A stretch of DNA of 21,461 nucleotides from Hypsibius dujardini (Eukaryota > Tardigrada > Eutardigrada > Parachela > Hypsibiidae), in assembly GCA_001579985.1 (NCBI GenBank), contig LRSR01004581.1:1-21461 (forward strand), given 5' to 3'. Below, one piece after another: positions 1 through 9,293 of this stretch. Within the stretch, counting starts at the first letter, position 1. Every line of letters begins with the position of its first letter. The notes below the pieces were generated by a model. The model was not told the origin of the DNA and made no database searches. It saw only the letters and a program-made list of their open reading frames with translations. The translations under genes and the position numbers were made by a program.

Positions 1-21
1 CGTCTGTCTGTCTGTCTGTGC

Positions 22-55
<34 letters not shown>

Positions 56-143
56 GCGTCTGTCTGTGTGTCTGTCTGTGTCTGTCTGTGTGTCGGTCTG
101 TGTGTCTGTCTATCTGTCTGTTTGTCTGTTTGTCTGTCTGCCT
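1..143. repeat. imperfect (GTCT)n microsatellite at left edge
   Basis: Tetranucleotide GTCT/TCTG repeats broken by GTGC, GTGT and GTTT variants. The array begins before the window edge, so its full length is unknown. Translations across it give only Cys/Val/Leu/Ser runs and are not genes. Confidence 0.95.
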
Positions 144-491
144 GTTTATTTTTTTTGTCTGCCTGTTCTATGTTTGCCTGCATGTCTTCGACGGTAGATT
201 GTTCCCCGGCTCAAAAATATTTGCAGTGTTATAACGTAGGCTAAACTGCACGCAAAAGTGATAGCGTACTCGTGCAACATAGGTCGGTATCCTCATAATG
301 ATCGTCAGATCAAACGTGCCGCACCGTCATTTTCATGAAGTTGACGGTATATAATGAAGGATGCTATATAATGTGTAGTTTTGAAATGCACACAAGTTTT
401 TCACTAACGTTATGTTATTCGTTATCCCTGGAACAAGCACTAAATGACGCCGACCGCCTCGTTGTCGTAGCAGCACATCCGATCCAGACGG

Positions 492-536
<45 letters not shown>

Positions 537-629
537 TGATCATTTAAAAGGCAGCCAGATTACTACTGTATTAGCTTGACGCTATCTTCACTAAGAAACA
601 TCTTGATGGCAAAAAATACAAAGATGGTA
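144..629. other. gene-free flank with a (CAGA)n array
   Basis: I see no exon here with family resemblance or a convincing splice pattern. The stretch holds a (CAGA)n array at about 485-536 and otherwise unique AT-rich sequence up to the mariner element. A 70-codon plus-strand ORF covering the array is a repeat artefact. Confidence 0.6.
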
Positions 630-634
630 AGAGG

Positions 635-654
635 GGCATGCTGAAATGATTGAA
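635..654 (+). repeat. left terminal inverted repeat of the mariner element
   Basis: All 20 bases match the reverse complement of 1958-1977. It starts GGCATGC and ends GATTGAA. Confidence 0.9.
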
Positions 655-697
655 AGCCTATTTATATTTTTTTTTATTTACAACCTATAACAATATT

Positions 698-1690
698 TCA
701 CTCGAATCTCTCAATATAATTTCCGTTGCATTCAATAGACTTCTTCAGCCGAGCCAGCCATTGCTGGAACACAAATAAAAAGCTATTCATAGAGAGCTGG
801 TTCTGCATAGACGTTACTGTCCCGTTCAACTCTTTTTGATTCAAAAAAGTTCTGCCCTTCAGAAGGTTCTTCAATTTAGGAAAACGAAAAAGTCGCACGG
901 TGCAAGGTCGGGACTATAGGGTGGGTGAGGAAAAGTGACAAGTTTCTTTTTTAAGATTTTTTTTGTTGGTGCAGAGGTGTGACAGGATGCGTTGTCTTGC
1001 AGCAAAAACAGCCTGCGAAGTTCAGTCTTGCGACGCCTTTGCCTAGACTTTCTTACCAGCTTTATCAAACGTTTTGTGTTGTACAAGTGAAGAGTTCATG
1101 GCCTTACGTCCTGGTGCTGGAAGGAATGTTGTATGACTATAGATTCATTTGTAATCAAAGTGGACGACAAGAAGGGATTTCTCGACGCTGCGCTCACGCC
1201 GCGCGGCCGTTAGCCTGGCCTGACCAGAAAATTCATTCCATCGACATACGTTTTGCACGCGAGTTGTAGTAATAGGACCATGTCTCATCTTCAGTGATGA
1301 CCTCTTCTTCATCTGTTTGAGACTGATTTCGGAATTTTTGCGGAATATCTCGAGCATCTGCTTCGAAAAGTCTTTGCGTGTCTGTTTTTGGTCTTCTTAC
1401 AGCTTGTGAGGAATCCATCTCGCACAGACCTTCCTAAATCTCAGCTCTTGATGAAGAATAACTTTCAAGGCTGGAGATCCGATGCCCAATAACTGCTCCA
1501 TCCAGTCACATGTTCCGCGAGGATTTTGCTTGATGAGGCGCTGAACTTCGGAAAAATTTGCGGGCGTCACTGCAGTTGCGGGGCGTCCTAGAGACGGTCG
1601 ATCTTCCAAATCAATCCTTTCAGCCCGAATTTCACGAAAATATCTCCAGACGGTTGCAATAGATGGAGCCAAGTCTCCAAAATTACTTTC
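698..1690 (-). pseudogene. mariner transposase pseudogene
   Basis: Transposase for cut-and-paste transposition, now broken into overlapping frames. The N-terminal helix-turn-helix part reads from about 1690 to 1400 and includes DRPSLGRP and the ARWIPH motif. The next frame carries the first catalytic Asp in EDETW (about 1280-1300). A further frame, about 1086-871, carries the second and third Asp in LLQDNASCHT and HPPYSPDLAPCD, and then the LKNLLKGRTF tail region down to 698. At least two frame changes separate these parts, and the first few dozen residues are not readable. Only 33 residues lie between the second and third Asp, against 34 in typical mariner (DD34D), so a codon seems lost. Reading the parts together is only a description of homology; no intact protein is encoded. 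Confidence 0.88.
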
Positions 1691-1957
1691 AAACGGTTAC
1701 AACATCCAAGAAGGGATAATTTATTATTTTTAAAATCACTGAGGGCAGTCCTTCGGAGAGCTTTTTTATCGCAATGCAGGATCGATCGACTGATTGTTCA
1801 CGTTTTTACAAGTGAACTTCGCTATTGCGTTTGCCCATTGGCCAGTTGTTGGCCAACCTTACTGAAACTTTTATTTCCTATTCACAATACCCTACTGGTT
1901 CCGAATAAAATTTCGCATATTAAATTTCGTCGCCCATTAGTTTTATTAAAATGGACA

Positions 1958-1977
1958 TTCAATCATTTCAGCATGCC
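1958..1977 (-). repeat. right terminal inverted repeat of the mariner element
   Basis: Perfect 20-base inverse of 635-654. The 3 bases outside it lead to the TA at 1981-1982. Confidence 0.9.
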
Positions 1978-1982
1978 GTTTA

Positions 1983-2157
1983 ACAGACCATAAAAAACCG
2001 GAAGTTTGTTTCTTAACGTGTTAATAAAAATTATCTACCAGATAATTGCACTAGAGGGCACAAAGCTTCACGACAAAAACTGTGATCTTTTTGCTTCTTC
2101 TCATCAATTTTTGTGTGTCTGCCTGTCTGTATGTCTGTCTGTGTGTATGTGTGTCTT

Positions 2158-2196
<39 letters not shown>

Positions 2197-2301
2197 GCCT
2201 GTCTGTCCTAAATCAATCAGAGCTTGATGGACACGTTATACCCCCACGGCCCACCAGAACCCAAGCAACGACCCTCAAAGTAACCTCATCCCAGCTGTAA
2301 G
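1983..2301. other. intergenic spacer with a (GTCT)n array
   Basis: Contains a (GTCT)n microsatellite at about 2114-2207. The two plus-strand ORFs over it are Cys/Val/Leu/Ser runs from the repeat. No other signal was seen. Confidence 0.7.
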
Positions 2302-2607
2302 GTCTAGTATGTTCGAGGTACAACTATTTGGCTGAATTAAGGCGTGAGCCAGTCCGATAAGCGTCCTCGCGGACTGCAGATTTTAGATAACGAACTATTG
2401 AGTCCCAACCTTTTTTGTCTTATCCGGTCCACATCCACGTCATGATTCACCTTCCTTTACTTCCTTCTGCCAACTGTCTCACTGTCTTTATCGTCACAAC
2501 AAACCGACTCGACAAAAATTAGCCCAGTTTACACTAACAAACTCACAAGAAATTTTACTCTGCAGTTTTAAATTTAATCCAATTATTATTGATCGATCTG
2601 AACAAAT
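2302..2607 (+). promoter_or_regulatory. duplicated 5' flank of receptor copy 1
   Basis: This stretch aligns with 8989-9293 ahead of the second copy, so the duplication includes upstream sequence that probably carries the promoter and 5' UTR. A 29-base block at 2352-2380 is identical to 9038-9066. It has dyad arms GTCCG and CGGAC and an internal GATAAG. A second shared block at about 2417-2452 holds CTTATCCG, which contains a GATA-type core on the other strand. I see no clear TATA box or initiator. The promoter role is inferred from position and conservation. Confidence 0.45.
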
Positions 2608-5600
2608 ATGCTTCAGCAGAAAGATTTTTTTTTATTTTGGATATTTCAGTTTGTTATTTTGGTCAACGTGGATGTGGCAATCGGAATAGTTTATAGGCAT
2701 CTAGACAAGAATGTAACGTTTCAGCACCTTCTACAGGATTCTTCGAGCGGAGATTTATTCGTTTTAAATCAGTGGAATGAAATATTTGGTTTCACCGCTG
2801 AGCTGCAACTGAAAAAGCTTCGCAGGAGCAGCGGATCACCCGTGATCAGAAATGTGGAAACACCGGCGGAGCAACAGGTGTTTTTGGCGATGACTCCCGC
2901 TGAGCGACGGTTATTGGCCTGTTCTTTAGAATCCTGCGGCATTGCTAAACAAGGCAGTGAAAATGATAGTGATTTCTGGACATGGACTCGGCTGAATCGG
3001 ACGGTGAGCTAGGAAGAACATGAAATATTTTTTTATGAGCAGATAAAAATTGCTTCTTGCGTGACAGGTAATCAGACGTCGAAAGACGGTAGAAAGACAA
3101 ATAGACAAACAGGCAAACAGACAAACAGACAGACAAACAGGCAGACAGACAGACAGACAGACAGTTAAGCAGACAGACAAACAGATATGCAGACAGACAA
3201 ATATGCAGACGAAGTTTACCCTGTTGATTTGTTTGCAGAATGCAGCAAATGTTTTTACTCACAAAAACTTGTCGGTGCTGGCTACGAGCCACACTACAGA
3301 ACGCTCAACCCTCGTCTACACGTCTTTCCAAACATCTGAGACGTCCACTGCAGTCTTAAGTGCCCGAGAACTGCAGCCCGAATCGGGGACTTTCAGATTC
3401 ACCAAACACCGGGGCTCAGACAATATTCTCACGGTTCATCCATCAATGCTTGAGACAAACCCAGTCAAGCCAATCTTCTTGCAAGTCCTCACGAAGAAGA
3501 ACCCCGAAAGCCGTCACAGCTACGGCTACCTCATCACCCTCCAACGCGATCCGCATTCCGAGGATCCGCAAAAATTTGTCACTCGAATTGGTCGTTTTTG
3601 TGCGGGCGATTCGAGCCTGAAATCGTACAACGAAGTGACCATTAAGTGTCAAGGCAGGTTCAGCAGCTCCCGCGTCCACAACATCGCGATGAGTGCCGCG
3701 ATGGAAGAAGGCCCGGATGGGGAGCAGTACCTGGCGGTGGTGTTCGGACAGGGTCAGAAGACAGGTTGGGACGTGATGGGACCGGATTCCCGGGAGAATC
3801 ACACGTATCTGTGTGTGTTCCCGTTGAAGAGGGTCGACGCCCATTTCAACAATGAAGTCAAGCGTTGCTTTGAGAAGGGCGACGGCAACCTGTTGAAGTG
3901 GGCTTTGGGCGAGAAGAAAGAATGTCGGCCTAATAAGGTATTTCGTATAGAGCATGTACTCTGTGGAAATGTTTTAAACGCCATTTCATTCAGTGTTTTT
4001 TTAGGAAATAAATGATATCGCCAACCAGTATAAATTATTCCGTTATTATTATTATTGTTTAGTTTCTTATTTTGATTAGAGTTTTATATTATATTTTTTA
4101 GTTTTATTTTGATTAAAGTTTTATATTAATTCAAATGATTTATTTATTGAACAGGCGTTTTTTAATTACACAACCAACGTGCTGGGCTCCTTCAAAGAAC
4201 AATACTGCCTGGGAGCGTGGAAGGAGACGATGAACGGTCTTATTGACGGTCGTACGCCCTTGACGGGCAGAGCTGTGGATACATTCAGATATCCGATACG
4301 TGGACTGCAGTTAGTGCGCTCTCCAATGACCGAAACGGGCCAGCGGAAGGTATTTTAAGACACAGCGCGGGGAGGACAACTTTTGACATGGTACGATTAC
4401 ATTCTTTGCTAATTTCTTTTGTTTTTATCCAGACTTTAACGGCTTTGTTTGTAACCGGAGACCTTCTCCTTATGAAAGACCAGGTATTCCTTTGTCTTTC
4501 GTAAGAGGTGAAGAAAAGTAAAATCAAACAACTAATTGTGATTTTGTTATTTCCCCGAAATAAAAGTACTTTCAATCAATCAATCAATCAGATGAATCAA
4601 TGAATTAGCTTAGATCAATCAACTAATTATTTCGTTATTTCACCGAAAAAGTAATTTCACTTTTCACTACTCGGGGATAAATGTTTAGAGACTTTTTTTG
4701 TTCCAGCTGGAAGAGACTTCCACTGCTGCAAGGGAGCTCGCTAGATTGCCTATTAAATCGTTCTTTCCAAAAGCTCAGTCGGCCACACCGATTCACTCTG
4801 CCCGGAATGAGAATGGAACGCGATACACAATTCTGGCAAGGTCTGAGGTACGGACTATCAAAAAGAGCGCAGCGCCCTCTATGAGACAATTTGGTGAAAT
4901 GTCAGTTTAGTTTTTGTATTCGCAAAAGTCTTCTAGTAAATTTGAAAAATAAGTTTTACGTTCTGGAAAATATTATTTGGGATAGATAAAAATTGAAACT
5001 TGGAAACTTTGCTGATGGATCAATCAATCAAGCCTCGGTCCATAACACGAAGCGGCGCTTTCGGACAGCTTGCACTCAGGCGTCGAAATTAAGCCTGCCG
5101 GTTAATAAATTTAGTTATTTGATTAATAAGGGTCTCTGCACTGCAGATTGCATCGTTATCGGTTGGCTGCGGACTTCACAGTGACGACTGTAGATACTGT
5201 CTGGAACACTCACATAAAGCCCTCGCGTGTGTTTGGTGCCAAGACGCATGTGTCACGTCAAGAGACTGCTCGACCGGAGGTTCCCCTACAACCGTGTGCC
5301 CACTCACGACCACCACAGTGAGTGGCCATTCTACTTCATAACAAAACGCGAGTGCTATTTTAAATTAAATTAAAATACCATTTTATATGGCAAAAATCCG
5401 GCGTTTAATGGTAAATGTCAGTCAATCAATCAATCGTTTTAGTCAGTCAATCAGTCAATCGCATTGGTCAATCAATCAATCAACCGTGTCAGTCAGTCAA
5501 CCAATCACTCAATCATGTCAGTCAATCAATCAATCGTGTCAGTACAAGTTTAGCATCGAATCTTCAACACGTTGATTGATTGATTGATCTAGTACTCTGT

Positions 5601-6279
5601 TGCCCTGCGACATCGGAAACGTCTCATCTTACCGCAAGAACTTCGTGAATGTCTGTCTGCAACTAAAATAACATGAAAAATGCTATTATGTTTCGCGCGA
5701 TTTAGGGGTTTTTTTTTTATAAACTGGAAACATAGAATTCAAATTAAATAATTTAATTCAGCCAACAGGAGCATGTCAACTAAATTTTTAATTTAAATTC
5801 ATTCAATCAACAATGAGACAATGATGATATTGATTCTCATTTAACATGAACTTTCGCCCAAAATAAAAACATTTTTTATTTAATTTACATTGAAAAGGTT
5901 AACTGGAACAGCACCACAGAAAAGAGAGAGGTTTTCGTACGTAAACGGTAGCGAATGATTGGATTTAATTTAGACCACGCCCTCTTCGACCACTACAACA
6001 TCGATCACGCCCATTTTGTCCACAATCTCTTTGACCACGCCCGCCTGGAACACGCCTCCATCTTCAGCCACACCCACTTTGGCCACGCCCGCTTCTACAG
6101 CCACACCCACTTTGGCCTCGCCCGCTTCTACAGCCACACCCACTTTGGCCACGCCCGCTTCTACAGCCACGCCCACTTCATTGACTACGCCCGCCTGGGA
6201 CACGCCTTCTTCAGCCAATCCACTTTGGCCACGCCCGCTTCTACAGCCACACCCATTTCGGCCACGCCCACTTCTTTGA
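2608..6279 (+). CDS. secreted Sema-PSI protein, kinase-less copy of the downstream receptor (7 exons)
   Basis: Predicted exons: 2608-3003, 3239-3937, 4155-4349, 4433-4483, 4707-4847, 5147-5317 and 5974-6279. All six introns are phase 0 with GT..AG ends, giving 652 aa. Residues 1-25 are a hydrophobic signal peptide (FLFWIFQFVILVNVDVA). About 27-494 form a Sema-type beta-propeller. About 502-545 are a PSI module with eight Cys. The rest is a Thr/Pro/Ala stalk. No transmembrane segment or kinase follows before the stop or in the next 2.6 kb. It is closely similar to the ectodomain of the gene at 9294-17086 (12 of 132 residues differ in exon 1, 6 of 233 in exon 2). All splice sites are intact and no internal stop exists, so expression as a soluble protein is plausible; an unexpressed partial duplicate is the alternative. 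Start choice: the only ATG followed by the signal peptide, and it is kept in both copies. Confidence 0.78.
3091..3210. repeat. (CAGA)n microsatellite in intron 1 of copy 1
   Basis: CAGA/CAAA tetranucleotide array between exons 1 and 2. A related array lies at the same intron position in copy 2, so the repeat predates the duplication or has been exchanged since. Confidence 0.9.
3239..3937 (+). CDS. exon 2 of the kinase-less copy, core of the Sema domain
   Basis: Acceptor TTTGCAG, donor AAG/GTATTT, 233 codons, phase 0 at both ends. The exon holds most of the propeller and includes CQGR and a Glu/Lys-rich end (GEKKECRPNK). By my hand comparison about 14 of 699 bases differ from 9999-10697, far fewer than in other exons. 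A 170-codon antisense ORF here is a shadow of the coding frame. Confidence 0.88.
4567..4595. repeat. short (CAAT)n array in intron 4 of copy 1
   Basis: Several CAAT/TCAA units in a row, absent from the matching intron of copy 2. Confidence 0.7.
5147..5317 (+). CDS. exon 6 of the kinase-less copy, PSI domain
   Basis: 57 codons, acceptor CTGCAG, donor ACA/GTGAGT, phase 0 at both ends. It contains eight Cys in the PSI pattern, with CGLHSDDCRYC and CVWCQDAC, and ends in a Thr run that leads into the stalk. PSI modules follow Sema domains in semaphorins, plexins and Met-type receptors. It differs at 4 of 57 residues from 12384-12554. Confidence 0.88.
5410..5590. repeat. (TCAA)/(GTCA) array with opposite-strand (GATT) tail in intron 6 of copy 1
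   Basis: Many TCAATCAA and GTCAGTCA units, followed at about 5573-5589 by GATTGATTGATT. The two parts are complementary and could pair as a hairpin. A 62-codon ORF over the array is a repeat artefact. Confidence 0.8.
5974..6279 (+). CDS. exon 7 of the kinase-less copy, Thr/Pro-rich stalk and stop
   Basis: The acceptor is TTTAATTTAG, directly before ACC ACG CCC, exactly as in copy 2 at 13093. The exon encodes a Thr/Pro/Ser/Ala stalk likely to be O-glycosylated, including three 33-base (11-residue) repeats at 6067-6165. Relative to the repeat pattern one base is missing at about 6217-6220. Because of this the last 22 residues turn Pro/Leu/Arg-rich and the frame stops at 6277-6279. In the pre-shift frame a stop still comes at 6321-6323, so the loss of the membrane and kinase part is not caused by the frameshift alone. 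Confidence 0.75.
   Translation, partial: TTPSSTTTTSITPILSTISLTTPAWNTPPSSATPTLATPASTATPTLASPASTATPTLATPASTATPTSLTTPAWDTPSSANPLWPRPLLQPHPFRPRPLL
6067..6165 (+). repeat. three 33-bp coding repeats in the stalk of copy 1
   Basis: Units at 6067-6099, 6100-6132 and 6133-6165, nearly identical, encode ATPTLATPAST and an ASP variant. A further degenerate unit follows near 6214, containing the single-base deletion. Copy 2 has a differently organised TP-rich tract. Confidence 0.85.
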
Positions 6280-6678
6280 CCACGCCCGCCTGGGACACAC
6301 CTTCTTCAGTCACACCATCTTAATGACTCCTAATTTGATCATTTTATTGATTATTTATTTGATTGACACGTATTGAAGAAGACAATTTTTTATACCGACA
6401 CAAAAGTTAAGAATGAGGAGCCCACTACAGCAAAACGGTAAAGACCAACAGATGGAATACGCTCTTTGCTCCCTAAATATTTCCTGTGGGCTCACCAATC
6501 CATCTCGGTAGCGGGCGCCTGACATGTACAATTGTACTGAAATGTTTAATATTATATCCCTCTCGTATTAGTAGCAGTAAGTTGCAGTAAGTTGCAGTAA
6601 GTAGGCAGATACTTTCACGACCGCTAGCAAAACGCGCGATCAACGCATGCTAATCAAATCAAAAACAGGCACTGCAGA

Positions 6679-6684
6679 AATAAA
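6679..6684 (+). promoter_or_regulatory. possible poly(A) signal of the kinase-less copy
   Basis: The first AATAAA after the stop of copy 1, 400 bases downstream. Such hexamers are common by chance in AT-rich DNA, so this is only a candidate. Confidence 0.25.
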
Positions 6685-8607
6685 TATAACCCTTTCATTA
6701 CACAGGCACACACTAATGTAAACTGAACCAAAATCAAATCCGCTCAAAAGTGCATTATTAAACACTTTATCCTTTATCTGAGTAAGCTTGATGCCATGTA
6801 TGACAGGCAAGGTATATAGATGGCTCCAAAGACAACAATCAGCACCAACGCTTCATCAAAATTACTGCCAAATATACTGTTTCAAAATGCTTTTGAAACT
6901 CCTCTTTTTTATTACACCCTGAAATTCCAAATGTGTAGAAGCTCCATCTAAGTGGACTTGCGGTAATTGTGACGAGAAAAAATCTATAGGGTAGAAGGAG
7001 AATGGAGAAAGTAAAAGCAACGCCAACGCTCCAAATTCCATAAAAAACGTACGCCGTGGTTCCACCAATAGGCTTCCCCACTTCACAGATGATAACAATG
7101 GAACGAAGTGAAAAAAAAATCATGTATGACAGAAACTAGTTTCACTGGAAATCGATTCTGATCTGAGAGATGAAACAAGAAAATGCCAGGAGAGGAGCCA
7201 ATAATGAAATGCAACGACTGCTTTTGTTGCGCATGCACAATCGATCAATCGATCAATAGTGCTACGCACTGATAATAAAACTCCGAGACTGAGTCGCGGT
7301 TTTCCGCTTACTAAACTGATGGCGAATGATTTCAGTCACGATTGAATTTAATTTGAACTTCCGCAGTTAATGTGGACGGGTAAATAATTAAATCCATAAC
7401 TAATAAGATGATATTTTTGTCCTCGAGGGCTTTTGGCGAAACTTTTTTTACTCCGCTTTTTTTCCCCTAGCGGAGTAAAATTTACACTTGCACACAAGTA
7501 ACAATTTATATCTCCATTTGTACGCCGCGTATAAAGAGAGGGCATCAGTCCGAGATTATCATTAAGGAGTGAATACGTGAAGTGAAACGCCTGTGGTAAC
7601 GCGTAGAGATGAGAAAAGAACCTGGTTTCGCCAATAAAATATTGCGTGATTGTTTTAAGCGTAAGAAAATGATTCCCAGACAATCGCACTACGCAAGCGG
7701 CCTCCAGCCCACTGAAGATTCAGTACGACTTCCGATTGTGGATTGATTGCTTTTAAATACTATAATCGCAGTATAGCTAATGCTTGTAAACGGATTGTGA
7801 TATCACAGTGATTGTGTGTGTGCATTGGCAGTTTCCACCTTAGTTTGAAACACTAAATTATTAATAGACGTTCCAACCAACGCATTCTCTTCCGATTCGG
7901 AGGCCGGGAGGGGTGATCGTGGATGAGCGGCCATAAGGCAAAAGCTGCATTTCCTGAATAGGCCCGGGGTGACTGATCGCAAGCCAGACCTGCCAGCACT
8001 ATCAGCAATCAGGCATTTGTAATAGCTCAATCAGAATTTGATTAGTCTCATGCACAGCATAATTAAGTAGAACACCTTTCAAATTGCACCGCTGCTCGCA
8101 CCGCCGCAACTTGTTCTACGGGCCACGAAAGTCTTATTTATTAACCGCCATTGAAAGAATAGAATTTGAAGTATTTGTTACATGTCGGAAACTTCAGAAA
8201 ATTAGAAATGCATGAAACACTTACAAGGGGTCGGAAGAGATTTTTAAACTCCGATCGACCTGGAATTGCTTTCATAAATACTAATTAAAATATGATGATT
8301 TTATGATACAATATCAGTTCCCTATGAGTCTTGGTTTGGGCTACAAAAAAAAAATAATAATAAAATAAATAGTCTTCCTTACAGTACTAGTACATTGCAT
8401 GGCCAGTTAATACTCAGAGCGAGTTAATCATGAAGCCGTTAGGAAGTGTCTCTTGCAGACAAACAGTAAAAAATAAAAGTTTTTCGACGCAACAAATGAG
8501 CCATGTCAGTGAACCCGCAACTGTTGTTTGCCAAGGACAATTCAGATAGACAAGACAATTGAACCACATATGCCGTATGCTCGCGATCTCAAGGGACACT
8601 GATTGGG

Positions 8608-8622
8608 GTCTGTCTGTCTACC

Positions 8623-8666
<44 letters not shown>
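8608..8666. repeat. (GTCT)n microsatellite
   Basis: Nearly pure GTCT tetranucleotides, about 320 bp before the duplicated 5' flank of copy 2. The array ahead of copy 1 (2114-2207) occupies a broadly similar position. Confidence 0.95.
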
Positions 8667-8988
8667 GGATACAGATTCCCGAAGAACGTTGACCAGGTCG
8701 ACGAACGATCCAACGACCAACAAAGTTGTCAAATCAAAAGGCCAAACGCAGGCTAGATGAAATGCAAAATGAAAGGCGCAATGACATAGGCGTCTGCCAT
8801 GCCATCTTGTAACGATCGGCTAAAGTTGCGGACAATGGCCTTCGAGTATATACTTTGTTTTTCAGTGTCATCCTGCTCGCCGATCAAAGGGCGATTTTCC
8901 TAAAAAGCACGGTAGTTTGCATGATAAAAACTGCAATTTAATTATCAATGCAACCATCTACCGTACAGTGCGTGTGCTGGTATGTACG

Positions 8989-9293
8989 GCCTAGTATATT
9001 CACCGTACGAGTATTTGCTCAATTAAGGCATGAGCCTGTCCGATAAGCGTCCTCGCGGACTGCAGACAATAGATAAGGAACTAATGCATCCCAACCCTTT
9101 CTTGTCTTATCCGCTCCACATCCGCGTCATGATTCACCTTCCCTTGCTTCCGTCTGCCACTGTCTCACTGACTTTATCATCACAACAAACCGACCCGACA
9201 CCAATTAGCACAATTTACACTAACAAACTCTCTCGAAATTTGTTGAACAATTTTTAAATTTTATCCAAAAATTACTGACCGATCTGAATAAAA
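8989..9293 (+). promoter_or_regulatory. duplicated 5' flank of the full receptor gene
   Basis: Aligns with 2302-2607. The block at 9038-9066 is identical over 29 bases to 2352-2380 and carries GATAAG between GTCCG and CGGAC arms. Conservation of the flank suggests both genes may share expression control; this is inference. Confidence 0.45.

Larger units (their letters stand above)
630..1980 (-). mobile_element. mariner-family DNA transposon, inactive, with TIRs and TA borders
   Basis: The element is about 1.35 kb, the normal size for mariner. A 20-base inverted repeat (starting GGCATGCTGAAATG) lies at 635-654 and, inverted, at 1958-1977. TA dinucleotides lie outside both ends (628-629 and 1981-1982), as expected for the TA target-site duplication of Tc1/mariner elements. 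The outermost few bases differ between ends (5 bases outside the repeat on the left, 3 on the right), which is decay or a slight misplacement of the borders. A broken transposase reads right to left inside it. The element sits about 320 bp upstream of the first receptor copy, outside the duplicated unit. Confidence 0.9.
6324..8988. other. 2.6-kb stretch without a supported gene, between the two copies
   Basis: I find no remnant of the transmembrane or kinase exons here. It contains a possible poly(A) signal AATAAA at 6679-6684 for the upstream gene, a short 10-base repeat at about 6583-6602 (GCAGTAAGTT units), and a (GTCT)n array at 8608-8666. A minus-strand ORF at 6839-7123 encodes hydrophobic segments but matches no family I know. 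The rest is AT-rich unique sequence. Confidence 0.55.

Noticed and set aside
485-536. Regular short repeats considered as a CRISPR array
   Set aside because: Continuous tetranucleotide repeat without unique spacers, in animal DNA. The other arrays in the window are likewise simple repeats.
2006-2300. Two overlapping plus-strand ORFs rich in Cys, Val, Leu and Ser
   Set aside because: They are translations of a (GTCT)n microsatellite. The same applies to similar ORFs near 2926-3292, 8559-8756, 9597-10052, 17980-18583, 18738-19523, 19828-20137 and 20333-20578.
3443-3955. 170-codon minus-strand ORF, repeated at 10203-10715
   Set aside because: Antisense shadow of Sema exon 2. It appears in both copies only because the sense exon is nearly identical, and it has no start context or family match.
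5955-6323. Plus-strand ORF rich in His, Phe and Ala, with a similar one at 13074-13436
   Set aside because: Out-of-frame reading of the Thr/Pro stalk exons. The true frame is fixed by the AG/ACC acceptor and by the phase of the PSI exon.
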